A stretch of 64,000 nt of DNA from DATHKG01 sp035489435 (GCA_035489435.1 DATHKG010000096.1); one strand, 5' to 3'; positions 11,901 through 20,214 are shown, counted from the stretch's first letter. Translations and numbers: made by a program. The notes: generated by a model not told the origin, from the letters alone.

Positions 11901-12977
11901 AGGTACAGGTGACCAGTATGACCAGGTAGTTCCTCTTCTTACACGCACATCATAAGTACCAAAATCGGTAACATTATATACGTTGTTCGTTGCATTGGCA
12001 ATAACAGTTCCATTTTTGCGCCATTGGTAACCATCAAAACCGGTACTGATACCTAATGTTACATTTACCGGTTCGCCTTGACAGAACTGAAACTTTTTGA
12101 AAAGAGGAACAGGGTTCAATTTGTTAGTTGAAAGAAGGAATGGGAAAAATTGCTTTTCAGCCCAGGCCAGATTCCACACATCATGACCGGTATTCGGATA
12201 TAACGTGTATTTATAATTTCCACCAGCAGCAGTTATGGCCGCACCGACTTCGGCACTGGCAGCAGGATTAGGTGATTTATCTAGTCCCCCCTGGAAATGC
12301 CAAAGATTTATAAACTTTAGCTTTTCAAGATTGGCAGTATTTTTATAAGATGCATCCACGGCACTCATTGGTAATGCGCCTGCAAATAAACTGGGATGTC
12401 TCAATGTAAAATCCCAGGTGCCACTTCCACCTGCAGAAAGACCATTGACAAATATTTTATACGGATCCAGTTTCACTTGCGGAACCATGTAGTTCAAAAG
12501 AACCTCGCGTAGTGCATCGTATTGAGAAGCACCAAAATAACCGTACTGATTCTGAGGAAACAGTACAAAGCCATCAAAGGTGCCATTATCAACAGCATCC
12601 ATAAGAGTTCTTCCGCCATGGTATAACTGGAACTCGTTATCATATATGGGTCCAAGTTCTCCTCTCCCGTGTAACATTATTATAACCGGGTAGGTTTTAC
12701 CATCAGTTACACCGTGTTGATAGCTTTTTGGAAACTTTATTCGGAAAACTATATCCTTATACTGATAAGCCTTGTATGAATCGCTATTCCAGCTTAAGCG
12801 CTTGGTTCTTACCCATTTTTTCATCTGTCCCCAGGCTGGTAACGTAGGAGGAGCAGATGAGTTGTAATTCACAACAGGGTCGTTGGGATTCAAAACCCCT
12901 GCTTGCGCAAAAGAGATAACATTCAAAGAGGTACACAGGCATAAAATCCCTAGTAACCGAAGGTAGAAAAGCTTCAT
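5973..12977 (-). CDS. Giant secreted esterase/adhesin-like protein, T9SS tail
   Basis: A 2334-residue exported protein. A signal peptide ends at SFAQ, followed by an alpha/beta-hydrolase (esterase/PHB-depolymerase-like) domain at about residues 60-290. Its nucleophile motif is GLSAGGSG (Ser181), with Asp233 and His265 as likely partners. Then come Ig/PKD-like and fibronectin III repeats, a PA14-like domain (about 638-766), a LamG-like domain (about 880-1080), more FN3, and cadherin/Ig-like repeats. Three copies of an about 170-residue module follow (about 1385-1560, 1754-1927, 2024-2190). The type IX secretion type A sorting domain (about 2255-2334) has a YPNPF motif. Placement inside the polysaccharide cluster suggests it binds or trims that polymer or a plant glycan ester. 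The substrate is an inference. Confidence 0.85.
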   Translation of the reverse strand: MKLFYLRLLGILCLCTSLNVISFAQAGVLNPNDPVVNYNSSAPPTLPAWGQMKKWVRTKRLSWNSDSYKAYQYKDIVFRIKFPKSYQHGVTDGKTYPVIIMLHGRGELGPIYDNEFQLYHGGRTLMDAVDNGTFDGFVLFPQNQYGYFGASQYDALREVLLNYMVPQVKLDPYKIFVNGLSAGGSGTWDFTLRHPSLFAGALPMSAVDASYKNTANLEKLKFINLWHFQGGLDKSPNPAASAEVGAAITAAGGNYKYTLYPNTGHDVWNLAWAEKQFFPFLLSTNKLNPVPLFKKFQFCQGEPVNVTLGISTGFDGYQWRKNGTVIANATNNVYNVTDFGTYDVRVRRGTTWSYWSPVPAVVKVRDTTITPNITLFGGTSRVIPSLASNKVTLAMPEGYASYTWEKVGSVGTIGTASHLDVTTPGDYRVKVTEQFGCVSTWSPNFTVVDADSTPKPDAPANLIASKISTTSIKLDWSDNPYPTNNETQFEIYQSRVSGGPYSLIGITGKDTTTFAVNNLITNVKYYYLVRAVGNSGASATTPEVSSTTVPDTEGPTAPKNLVFTSVANNTVVLKWNSSTDNVAMDKYEIYINDVKSYVTADTTFTCYNVTPDTSYIFIVKAIDKAGNLSAPSNYLSLNTGLKYKYYQGTWSVLPNFNNLTPVATGVYSEVSISPRLQNDNFGFLWEGYITIPVSGSYTFRTRSCDGSKLWIGSYNYSASPLVNNDGDHNAQDRDGTVTLTAGVYPISIAFFHNTGSESMSVSWRTPLNTNFTTIPGTAFSPTLNPSAPVAPSNLVATAASYNRINLTWEDNSDSETGFEIQRTPTPNVLTSFITVGTVGANSNSYSDSASLSGSTTYFYRIRSFNNSGASAYNSNWIESNWKFNNTYNDSLSTGRTITANGGPTFDNANKAEGTHSVYLNGTNNRYLTIPNTASFMQEAYVERTVAFWMKSANNTGNKVVLDLGGSDDGISVMISNNQLRVGLASNNVRVALQVPFTSLDWNHVAIVYNRNTLKFYLNGVLVVSNLDLPFVAMTTTSNGHRIGTTNGTNAFNVTSGTVLYNGWIDDLAVFSNALSGLAVNNVKAGTFAISAATTLALPLIPAAPINLTSSGVSTSANSISWTDLANNEAGYELYRSEDSKENYILIASLPANSNSFNDDGLFSNAIHYYKVRAVNDGGYSPYSNEDSAKTINVQPVVAPVSNQFLRFGTTLELNLNATVSSSEPITFSFTNLPAFATFTPGAINGTGILTFAPSDLQQGTYADIIVTATDSHGGAGTTAFQLVVNDNHAPVVAEIDPVNVDEKAIKQFTLTATDQNPTDVITWSFEGLPSFATTLVNGNSVEITLTPGYPDNGIYPVIAKADDGKNGVGTTSFNISVNDVTPASKKIYLNFTPTTVQFPVGAPWNSTNRLPNLNADFPNLSDDAGINTGIGFKILTPWQNQNNGTNTLGASTGNNSGIYPDNVLKTAYFTDANPQSMRFYKLDPGTKYSFTFFGSRGAVSDDRTSVYTINGSSVSLNAASNLSNTVTLFNMQPGSDSSLTVTLSKGASSAFGYLNAMVIETSADDGTAPAKPREVEVRLSGGKMDLTWVDAAYNESAYEVYRATSSAGPYILLTPGGNNANITQHLDSTISGNTLYYYYVKATNAAGSSPNSDTVSITSPNTSPVIGTIAGISLKTQATSTVNFTLTDDAGDIITLKTLGLPSFASVTNNGNGTGTINVTPGNNIGSFNVTLTANDDKGASSSRQFTISVTDKDITSTYVNFNTTIPVGYPWNSFNSLPYAGRVLTGLKADNDSITGVSITLVDGWESANDLGATTGDNTGIYPDNVMKTVFYESSTAVKRIRISGLNVPGRKYNLIFFASRLGGDNRTTNYTANGQTVSLNAANNVANTVQINGLEPDVNGVIEFTAQKATNSLFAYLGALVIQSYIDNGTPLAPTNLAVVPKSKTSIGLTWNDKSAGENGFEVYRSETYGGTYSLVSTTGPNATSFVDPTLQANKKYYYKVRAKLQSLFSEFSNIDGTATYSYSVFINFNRTDNAPLPWNNTARVPEQGYEFANLKSDQNTSTGINMVIAKNFSGDNPDGMNTRNNSGIYPDNVLRSSWWVDKGSTAELRIKNLNRAMRYSFVFLGSRNGTGDRTSVYTINGKSVSLNASLNTSQTVQLDYVEPDENGEVLLTISMTEWSMFAYLNSLVIHSYQVAPKTTSPNEETTTGLATKPVLNQLIVSEIVNNEKAEPLKISAVIPEVEIKGVKAYPNPFLDEVTIAADFTANMKNVTVQVSDLTGRVVFRQTYADVFGGRWNQRINLQGKATMPGVYIVQLLGPDNKRLGVIKLIKK

Positions 12978-13184
12978 ATTATTTGTTTAATCCAGTTTAG
13001 AACTCGAAATGCTTAGGTGGTTGCAGGAAGATTGGAAACTTTGGTTGATGCTTAGGATTTAAACTTCATTAGAAGTTTGCTCTTTGAATGTGTGTATTCA
13101 AACGGATTATGATGAGCAGCTTTTAGAGGAGATTGGTTTAGGGGTTTGATAGGATACACAAGATATTCCAAAAGTCCGAAAGTC

Positions 13185-13206
13185 AAAATAGACAAGAGAC
13201 TATTTT
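13185..13206 (-). terminator. Possible weak terminator after acyltransferase
   Basis: Inverted repeat AAAATAG / CTATTTT with an 8-nt spacer, directly downstream of the stop of the acyltransferase gene on the minus strand. The stem is short and AT-rich, so the call is tentative. The remaining space up to the giant gene (12978-13184) has no clear promoter that I could recognise. Confidence 0.3.
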
Positions 13207-13208
13207 CG

Positions 13209-14423
13209 TTATTTTAATTTTGCATTATTATTTTTTTCTCTTTTGCCATGTAAATATTCACCTATAATAGTGTATCGCACAAAATTCTCATAAAGGAAAA
13301 GTGAAATCAAAATTGGAACTATAACGACCAGCATAAACCGAAAGATGCCTGGTACATAAGTCTGTGTGAAGTAAAGTTGTAGCCATGCAATTAATCCCAG
13401 GTGCATTAAATATATAAAATAGGATGCATCTGAAATATATCTCCACTTTTTGTTTTCCTCTCCGAGGTGACGCAGGAAAAAACCTATTACGCCATAAACC
13501 AGGATTATAATTTGAAACGCTACAATCATCTTCAATAAAAACATTTGCCATCCGGTAAACCGATGGCCTGAAAATTCTACCAGAAAAAGCAGGATGCATA
13601 ATATTGACCCAACGGTAATATTCAAACGAAAATGATTTGTGATCCATTGTAAATCAACAGGGTGCTTATTTACAAGCCATCCGGCAAGAAACAGTAGGGC
13701 ATAAAAAAGAAGATATTCCGGATTTGGGAATAGGCCTGTGTCTACATGCAAATACAGGTCCTTTGACATAGATAATACCATCCACACAAGAGCGCTAAAA
13801 AAAACAATTCCCTTAATACTACCCGGACGTATCGAGTTCAGTAAGACACTAAACCGGGTTATGAAACTCATCAAAAACTTAATATTACCAAGTCGGAACC
13901 AGGCAACCACAACAACATAATAAATAAGAAGATAATATAAGAACCAGAGATGAGCCAGGCCGTTCCATTGAATAAGGCCCTTAAAAGAATTCTGAAATAT
14001 AATGTTCCATTGTCCTGGATGATCAGTTAATTCCCTGGATACCAAAAATGGAAGGATGGTAAATGGTAAAATGAAAACCACACTAAATAATAGCGGTATC
14101 AATATCTTTTTTGACCTATGATAAATGAATGACTTTTCTCCCATCCTGATGAATAACAACCGCGAAAAATAGCCAGCGATTAAAAAGAAAAGTGGCATCC
14201 TGAAAGAATGGACATAATGGTAGATCAGATCGAAGGTCCAGTGGTTAAAACTTAGATCGTGTGGCCAGTTTGCCAGGGGAATTACCTTGTATGCAATTGT
14301 GGCGTGTAACAAGATTCCCAACATCATCGCAAAGCCACGCAAAGCATCTATCCCATGTAGGCGGTTACCCACAAGAAGCTTTGTTTTTATTTCAGGCTTA
14401 TCTATGATAGCTGTTACTTCCAT
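13209..14423 (-). CDS. Acyltransferase family 3 membrane protein
   Basis: A second acyltransferase-3 family protein of 404 residues, with the family N-terminal motif GIDALRGFAMMLGILLHA and about ten membrane segments. It probably O-acylates a sugar during polysaccharide assembly at the inner membrane. An annotation starting at the GTG 21 nt upstream would overlap the previous gene. I prefer the ATG at 14423, which sits 2 nt after the stop of the glycosyltransferase-methyltransferase gene. It resembles the OpgC/acyltransferase-3 type with N-terminal LRGxA rather than being a close copy of the gene at 2606. Confidence 0.85.
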   Translation of the reverse strand: MEVTAIIDKPEIKTKLLVGNRLHGIDALRGFAMMLGILLHATIAYKVIPLANWPHDLSFNHWTFDLIYHYVHSFRMPLFFLIAGYFSRLLFIRMGEKSFIYHRSKKILIPLLFSVVFILPFTILPFLVSRELTDHPGQWNIIFQNSFKGLIQWNGLAHLWFLYYLLIYYVVVVAWFRLGNIKFLMSFITRFSVLLNSIRPGSIKGIVFFSALVWMVLSMSKDLYLHVDTGLFPNPEYLLFYALLFLAGWLVNKHPVDLQWITNHFRLNITVGSILCILLFLVEFSGHRFTGWQMFLLKMIVAFQIIILVYGVIGFFLRHLGEENKKWRYISDASYFIYLMHLGLIAWLQLYFTQTYVPGIFRFMLVVIVPILISLFLYENFVRYTIIGEYLHGKREKNNNAKLK

Positions 14424-14425
14424 TT

Positions 14426-16315
14426 TTATACTGCTTTTTCCCACACTGTCACAAACCCACCATTAAAAGAATAAGGTAGCCTTTCAGCTATGGCGCAATC
14501 AAGTTTCTGAAGGACCTTAATTTTTTTTGTTAGTAATGAAAATGGAAAAACATCCTCAACAAAATTTGTTTTACCAAACTTTATGATTGAGAAATTATTT
14601 TGTTGAGCTAATTTTATCAAAGACGACTTCGTGAAGAACTGAATATGGGTTAAATCATCAGCGCTGCTTTGTACTGTTGTTCCGCGATAACCCAGTCCTT
14701 GTTTAATTTTATTAATTATTTTCCAAATCGGGCCATTGCTTTTTTGTAACGAAATTACCGGCCGGGTCACTAACAGTTCTCTGGGACCTTGGCCATTTGG
14801 CACTGTTACAATCAAAACTCCATCCTTATGTAAAACATCATGCAATACCGCTAGCAACTTCCCGGGGTCGTTAAGATGCTCAAGCACCTCACTGCAAATT
14901 ACAGCGTGGTAGCGAGCTCCATCACTAACCAACTGTTCAGCACTTTTCACTTCAAAACTTACATTCGAATTATTATTAAGCTCCATTGCACGTGCAATGG
15001 CTTTTTCACTTATGTCAACTCCCTTCACTTTAAAACCCTGTTTTCCAAGGCTCCTTGAAATAACACCATTACCACAACCTACATCAAGTACCTCGGCGCC
15101 TTCCGGAAGTCCGGATTCCAGGACATTACTAATAAATTTCAATCTTTTGATATCTGTTATTCTTTCAAACTCCATCTGGTTAAATTTATTTTGCGGAAAA
15201 AGTTTGAGGTACACTTCTTCAATCTGCCTTGTCATAGTGACGGCATTATACCTTTCTCTAATTGTAATTTGCGAATTCTGTTGAAGTATGAGCCTGAGAC
15301 CTGGATCTTTTGCCACACGTAGTAGTGCTTCACAAATAGCCTCCCGGTTACCGGGTTGAATCAGAATTCCGTTTTTATTATGTATGATTAACTCACTGGT
15401 TCCGTCAACGTCAGAAGCAATAATTGCCTTTCCCATCGCCATTGCTTCGAGCAACCCGATAGGCAAACCTTCCCATAACGATGGCAACATAAAAATATCT
15501 CCAGCTGCAAGGATTTCTGGAATATCTGATCTGAAAGAGGTAAATGTAACGTTTGGATTTATGTTCAGGGTACCGGCTAATGTAACTGCTTCCGTTTTAA
15601 GTTCACCATCTCCAACCATAAGCAAATGCAGTTGAGGAAGCTGCTTTAAAGCTTTCGCAAAAGCTGCAAGGAGTTGAAGAGGTTGCTTCTGATGTGTAAA
15701 TCGGGCTACAAACAACACCAGTATAGCGTCGCTTGAAATTCCCAGTTCTTTCCTGATATTTTTAAGTTCTTTTTCAGGAGAAAATTTATTCTGATCTATT
15801 CCATTGTTAATTATTACCGATTCGAACTTTTTTAGAAAATCCTCTCCAGACTTTTTGTTCGATGCCGAAACAGAAATATTGATATCAGATTTTGATGTCA
15901 GATATTTTTCACCCCAAACACGCAGGTTTCTGACAATGAAATTTTGATCGGGGTGAAAAGACCAGCCATGAACAGTGTAAACCACTGGAATGTTCAAGGA
16001 ACGAGCTGACCACATCACATTGGAGTTGGCCCGCGTTCCATGTGCATGGATGATATCAACGTTTTTAGATCTGATAAATTTATTAATAACTTTCCGTTTG
16101 CTAATATCAAACGGCCGTTCGGTATGAATTACATGACATTCGACATTGGCCTTTCTCATTCTGTCCACCATTGGACCGTCCGTAAAAGAAAGTACAATGG
16201 GTTCAAACTTTGACCTGTCAAGATTTTCAATAAGGCTCAATAGATGGGATTCGCCCCCACCTACCTGGCCTTGCCGGATGCATTCTAAAACTCTTATTTT
16301 CCTGTTATCTCTCAC
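14426..16315 (-). CDS. Glycosyltransferase-methyltransferase fusion
   Basis: A 629-residue two-domain enzyme. Residues about 8-375 form a GT4 glycosyltransferase: an N-terminal GQVGGGESHLL loop, a FVARFTHQKQP segment and an EGLPIGLLE motif that fits the E-x7-E signature. Residues about 390-629 form a class I SAM-dependent methyltransferase, with VLDVGCGNGVISRSLG as motif I and GVDIS as the acidic strand end. It may transfer a sugar and methylate it, or cap the chain. The only start compatible with the full GT domain is GTG at 16315, 5 nt after the epimerase stop. No frameshift joins the domains; the linker is continuous. Confidence 0.85.
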   Translation of the reverse strand: MRDNRKIRVLECIRQGQVGGGESHLLSLIENLDRSKFEPIVLSFTDGPMVDRMRKANVECHVIHTERPFDISKRKVINKFIRSKNVDIIHAHGTRANSNVMWSARSLNIPVVYTVHGWSFHPDQNFIVRNLRVWGEKYLTSKSDINISVSASNKKSGEDFLKKFESVIINNGIDQNKFSPEKELKNIRKELGISSDAILVLFVARFTHQKQPLQLLAAFAKALKQLPQLHLLMVGDGELKTEAVTLAGTLNINPNVTFTSFRSDIPEILAAGDIFMLPSLWEGLPIGLLEAMAMGKAIIASDVDGTSELIIHNKNGILIQPGNREAICEALLRVAKDPGLRLILQQNSQITIRERYNAVTMTRQIEEVYLKLFPQNKFNQMEFERITDIKRLKFISNVLESGLPEGAEVLDVGCGNGVISRSLGKQGFKVKGVDISEKAIARAMELNNNSNVSFEVKSAEQLVSDGARYHAVICSEVLEHLNDPGKLLAVLHDVLHKDGVLIVTVPNGQGPRELLVTRPVISLQKSNGPIWKIINKIKQGLGYRGTTVQSSADDLTHIQFFTKSSLIKLAQQNNFSIIKFGKTNFVEDVFPFSLLTKKIKVLQKLDCAIAERLPYSFNGGFVTVWEKAV

Positions 16316-16320
16316 TTTAA

Positions 16321-17331
16321 TTACACTAAAGACTTCTTTTTAACCGACCATCCATCAGGTAACTTTTCTGTTATCTCGATATTACTAAACTCCTGGCTTT
16401 GCCTGGCTCCGACTCTTCTTGCCCATTCCGCCATCCTGGTGATACCTTGTTTAAGATCAATCCCAGTTGGCGAACCAAACACACCATGCGCTTTTGTATG
16501 ATCGGAATACGCGTGCAAGACTTCATTTCTTGCTTTGAGATAAGTGATGTTGGGCTCAACACCAAATTCATCACATACAACCTGAGCAAGTTCATTTACC
16601 GGGTAAGGCTTATCTGCGCCGATATTAAACACCTGATTATATGCCCGGGGAATATTTACTGAATTAGTTATAGGAATTGCAACGTCATCAATAAAGCTGA
16701 ACGCTCTTGTCTGCGTACCATCACCAAAAATTGTGAGCGACTTACCTTGCATGATCTGGTTCATGAAGATGCCGATTACATTACGGTATTTGTCACCAAT
16801 ATTTTGATTTTCGCCATATACATTATGTGGACGGAATATAACATAGTTTAGTCCGAACATCTCGTGGGCAGACCTTAGATCTAGTTCTACAGCATATTTT
16901 GACACGCCATAAGGGTCTTCAGGTATTGGCGTCATTTCTTCGGTCATAGGTAGTTGACCTTTGCCATACACTGCAATCGATGAAGTGAAAACAAAACACT
17001 TCACCTTGTGTTTGATAGATTCATTAATTAAATTGATACTACCAACGAGATTGTTGTTATAGTTAAACCTGCGAATGAAATGTGACAATCCTTCTGCAGC
17101 ATAAGCTGCGAGATGATACACAAAGTCAAACTTATGAATTTCAAACAGTTCTGTTACAAGCTTGTCATCGGTGATAGAACCGTGTACAAATAATGCGCCA
17201 TCCGGGATATGATCTTCAAACCCACCACTCAGATCATCCAACACAACGACTTCGTGACCAAGAGACAGTGCGTGTTTTACGACATGCGATCCAATAAACC
17301 CTGCGCCACCGGTAACTAATGATTTAGGCAT
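16321..17331 (-). CDS. NAD-dependent sugar-nucleotide epimerase/dehydratase
   Basis: A 336-residue extended short-chain dehydrogenase of the UDP-glucose 4-epimerase-like family, making a nucleotide-sugar precursor for the polysaccharide. It has the Rossmann motif TGGAGFIGSH at the N-terminus, the serine pair in FTSSIAVYG, and the catalytic YGVSK (Tyr141, Lys145). I chose the ATG at 17331 over a TTG two codons upstream. It lies within the cluster, 5 nt before the GT-methyltransferase gene. Epimerase or dehydratase specificity cannot be decided by eye. Confidence 0.85.
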   Translation of the reverse strand: MPKSLVTGGAGFIGSHVVKHALSLGHEVVVLDDLSGGFEDHIPDGALFVHGSITDDKLVTELFEIHKFDFVYHLAAYAAEGLSHFIRRFNYNNNLVGSINLINESIKHKVKCFVFTSSIAVYGKGQLPMTEEMTPIPEDPYGVSKYAVELDLRSAHEMFGLNYVIFRPHNVYGENQNIGDKYRNVIGIFMNQIMQGKSLTIFGDGTQTRAFSFIDDVAIPITNSVNIPRAYNQVFNIGADKPYPVNELAQVVCDEFGVEPNITYLKARNEVLHAYSDHTKAHGVFGSPTGIDLKQGITRMAEWARRVGARQSQEFSNIEITEKLPDGWSVKKKSLV

Positions 17332-17368
17332 TTTCAATTTATTATTAATGATTCAAATAGATTGTTTG

Positions 17369-18277
17369 TTATACTGGAGAATGCTTGGAAGTTTTGAAAT
17401 TCCAGGTTGTTCCCTTAATAAAAGAGTTGAGATGTTCAAATTGCCTGCTTACAATGAATTTGACAATGGACTTTGGGGCAGTAAACAACATAAAAAAGGC
17501 ATAGAATGACAATAGCTGCGTTTTTGTAGTGTTTCGTCTCATATAAAGAATGCGGTTCCTGGTATGATAGTAAACCTTGATTGCGCTTTGTCTACCCATT
17601 GACACCGATTCTTTATGAAATATCAGCCCCTTCGACTGATAGTAAATTTTAAATCCCGCCCGCAGGATTCTTGAACTCCAGTCCCATTCTTCATAGTAGA
17701 TAAAAAATTTCTCAGGAAACATTCCTACTTTCTCAATCACTTTCTTGCTGATCATCATAGCGCAGCCATGTGCTCCATGGGTATAACCAGAAACATCATA
17801 TTGGCCTTTATCTTGCTCCATGCTTCCAACCGCGGTTCCACGACCCGTATATAGGTTGATGGGATTGAAGCCTGCATATTGAATAATGTCAGGTTCACTA
17901 TGGTACCTTATCTTTGGGCAGGTAACACCGATCTTATCGTCATTTAAAAATGGTTCAATTAAAACCTCCAGAAGGTCAGCTGTAACTTCAGTATCATTAT
18001 TGACGACAAAAATGAAATCTCCTTTTGCCTGTCTCATACCCCAGTTGTTTCCCCCTGTAAAGCCAAGATTGGTTTCACTCCTTAAAACTCTTGTGTTGGG
18101 ATAATTGCCTTTTTCAATCGTAGAAGTCGGATCGATATCAGATGCCATATCGCAAACCAGGATCTCGTAGTTTGAATACGTCAGTAGTCTGGTTGACTCG
18201 AGGAAGGCACAGGTAACCAAAGTTTGGTTCCAGTTTAAGGTTATAATAGAAACCAGAGGTTTCATTGGGTAGGGCAT
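17369..18277 (-). CDS. GT2 family glycosyltransferase
   Basis: An inverting GT-A enzyme similar to rhamnosyltransferases (about 302 aa). It starts with the typical LVSIITLNWN strand, has the metal-binding VVNNDTEV motif, and an FIYYEEWDWSSR segment with the catalytic-base region. A hydrophobic patch near the C-terminus may contact the membrane. The longest frame begins at GTG 18328. I prefer ATG at 18277, with ATG 18265 equally possible, because family members begin a few residues before the first strand. It adds a sugar to the growing lipid-linked unit. Confidence 0.8.
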   Translation of the reverse strand: MPYPMKPLVSIITLNWNQTLVTCAFLESTRLLTYSNYEILVCDMASDIDPTSTIEKGNYPNTRVLRSETNLGFTGGNNWGMRQAKGDFIFVVNNDTEVTADLLEVLIEPFLNDDKIGVTCPKIRYHSEPDIIQYAGFNPINLYTGRGTAVGSMEQDKGQYDVSGYTHGAHGCAMMISKKVIEKVGMFPEKFFIYYEEWDWSSRILRAGFKIYYQSKGLIFHKESVSMGRQSAIKVYYHTRNRILYMRRNTTKTQLLSFYAFFMLFTAPKSIVKFIVSRQFEHLNSFIKGTTWNFKTSKHSPV

Positions 18278-18340
18278 AAATACGGTTTGAAGGGTATAAG
18301 TAACTATAAAGATAATCGTAAGATTCACATATGCAAAGCC

Positions 18341-19492
18341 CTAGGCATTACTTTTTTGAAAAAGCGCTGCAGGAGTCCTGGCTACAATCCACAAATCATA
18401 AACAATATTGTAGCGTCTCGCATATGAAATGTCCAGGTTGATTCTCTCCTCAGTAGACATCTCAGCTTTCCCACGTTTTTTTATCTGCCACAGTCCCGTG
18501 ATCCCTGCTGGAGCCATAAAACGCTCTACATGATCATTAGTAGTCAGAGTAGAGGCCTCATATAACGGTAACGGCCTATTCCCAACAAGAGACATATCGC
18601 CTTTTAACACATTTATCAGTTGCGGCAGCTCATCAAGACTACAATTTCTTAGTATTTTACCGAGCCGCGTAATCCGGGGATCGTTCGCAATTTTGATAAA
18701 CTTAGCATTTCCTTCTTCCCCCCGACAATACTGGTTGAGATGTGCATACTCTTCAATTTTCTTGTCAGCATCAACAACCATCGAACGAAACTTATAAAAC
18801 CTGAAGATTTTAAAACCGCGACCTGCTCTCAACGAGCTATAAACAATAGGCCCCCGGCTATCAATACGGATCGCCACTGCGATAAGGACAAATAAGGGAA
18901 TAAGAAATACCAGGAAAATAAATGCAAAAATTATGTCAATCAGTCTTTTTAGGTGAATGGTTCTTTTTTGCCTGGATATAACATTCGCAACCTTCTCAGA
19001 GGAGATCCTGTAATTTTGTTTTGGTGAACTTGATTTTACTTTTTTTAGAAAATTAATTTTTTTCGCCAGGCTATCTATTGTTGTATTCAGGTTAACCACA
19101 TCATCTACTAACTCGTTTTCCTTCAGGTAATTTATATTTGATTGTGTCAATAATTTTTCATTATAAATAATGACAAGTCTTGAAAACGCTTTCTTTTGGT
19201 TAAGAAAATTTTGGAAATGTTTCAACGCTTTTTTATCAAGAGCTAGATCTATGAAAATTACCTGTGGGTACTGATTGCGCGGTAGTTCGTCAAAGACCTC
19301 CTGACATTCCAATAATGAGTGAGTGACTATTCCGGCATGAAATATGCTCCTGAAATGAAATAAGAATTCGCTGTCGGTGCCTATGTAAAGGAAAGTTGGT
19401 TCACCAGCTCGGGATTCAGTTTTGAATTCGCCCTCAAAACGTGTCCACTTCGATGTAACTTTTCCGGGGTGAGGATAAAGTTTTGTAGTCAT
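18341..19492 (-). CDS. Initiating sugar-phosphate transferase with receiver-like N-terminus
   Basis: A polyprenyl-phosphate sugar-1-phosphate transferase (bacterial sugar transferase family, WbaP/WcaJ C-terminal type) that starts repeat-unit synthesis. The C-terminal domain has one hydrophobic hairpin near residues 187-213, then FYKFRSMVVDAD, LDELPQLINVLKGDMSLVG and NRPLP, all diagnostic. The usual N-terminal membrane domain is missing. In its place residues about 32-150 look like a divergent response-regulator receiver fold: FLYIGTDSEF, then VIFIDLALD at the phospho-Asp strand, then VIIYNE. It follows a separate receiver-like gene by 38 nt, so regulation of initiation through receiver-like domains is plausible. 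Confidence 0.85.
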   Translation of the reverse strand: MTTKLYPHPGKVTSKWTRFEGEFKTESRAGEPTFLYIGTDSEFLFHFRSIFHAGIVTHSLLECQEVFDELPRNQYPQVIFIDLALDKKALKHFQNFLNQKKAFSRLVIIYNEKLLTQSNINYLKENELVDDVVNLNTTIDSLAKKINFLKKVKSSSPKQNYRISSEKVANVISRQKRTIHLKRLIDIIFAFIFLVFLIPLFVLIAVAIRIDSRGPIVYSSLRAGRGFKIFRFYKFRSMVVDADKKIEEYAHLNQYCRGEEGNAKFIKIANDPRITRLGKILRNCSLDELPQLINVLKGDMSLVGNRPLPLYEASTLTTNDHVERFMAPAGITGLWQIKKRGKAEMSTEERINLDISYARRYNIVYDLWIVARTPAALFQKSNA

Positions 19493-19530
19493 GGGGTAGG
19501 TGTTATTAAATTCTACGTTACGAAAAAAAA

Positions 19531-19911
19531 TTATATGGCCAGGGTCGTGTTTTGTATTGATAGACTACTTATAAAGTCAATTACGCGCTCCGGACTAAAT
19601 GGTTTATAAAATATAAGATCAACCATGCGGACTTCAGATTCAGACATCGTTGCAATCATAGAGCTTAACACAATCACTTTACATCCGGAGTAGAGTCTAC
19701 TGCTCTTGATATGACTAATGAACTCGATATTCTCCTGAGTATCATAATCCAAATCCACTATTACTACATCTACTGTTGCCTTGTTCCTCAACACATGCAT
19801 ACCTTCCATTGCATTTTGAACAAGTACTATTGTATGTCTTGGTGCGATAACGGTTTCAAGCAAAAAATTCATTGCCTTCAGAGCACAAATGCTCAGTACT
19901 ACTTTTTTCAT
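19531..19911 (-). CDS. Single-domain receiver-like protein
   Basis: A 126-residue protein with the alternating strand/helix pattern of a CheY-like receiver. It keeps the likely phospho-acceptor region (VVIVDLDYD), the switch serine/threonine region (VIVLSSM) and the Lys-Pro pair (FYKPF). The N-terminal acidic pair that binds Mg2+ is missing: the first strand reads VVLSICALK with no Asp or Glu. It may therefore be a pseudo-receiver working by protein contact. It is the first gene of the polysaccharide cluster and precedes a transferase that carries a similar domain. Confidence 0.7.
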   Translation of the reverse strand: MKKVVLSICALKAMNFLLETVIAPRHTIVLVQNAMEGMHVLRNKATVDVVIVDLDYDTQENIEFISHIKSSRLYSGCKVIVLSSMIATMSESEVRMVDLIFYKPFSPERVIDFISSLSIQNTTLAI

Positions 19912-20214
19912 TTATTACGGAATTATAGGGTGTCGTTTCCTAGAGCTAATACACGTAAATCATAGAAATGGAAGTAGCACTGCACTAAACGCGGCGGTTT
20001 ATGCACAGAAGTTCATTCAATGGATGTGGAAATAATTCTAAACTTAGTAGTGTGGAGTTTCAAAGGTGGCAAGCGAAAACTCAGAAAAAATCTGAAGAGC
20101 TTTGGTCGAATTGGAACTCTAAAATAGAGATTTTTCGGTAAATTCAAAATATTGTCAAATTAAAATTGACCAATTACAAATTCTCTTTGAATGATTTGAG
20201 TTATTTTTTGATGT
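19912..20214. other. Gene-free stretch upstream of polysaccharide cluster
   Basis: About 300 nt between the 3' end of the endonuclease-fold gene and the start of the receiver-like gene, both on the minus strand. It should carry the promoter of the polysaccharide cluster. I found no clear match to the Bacteroidota promoter (TTTG, spacer, TAnnTTTG) and no good open frame. There are only short AT-rich inverted repeats, such as CTCTA-AAA-TAGAG at 20117-20129. Confidence 0.5.
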
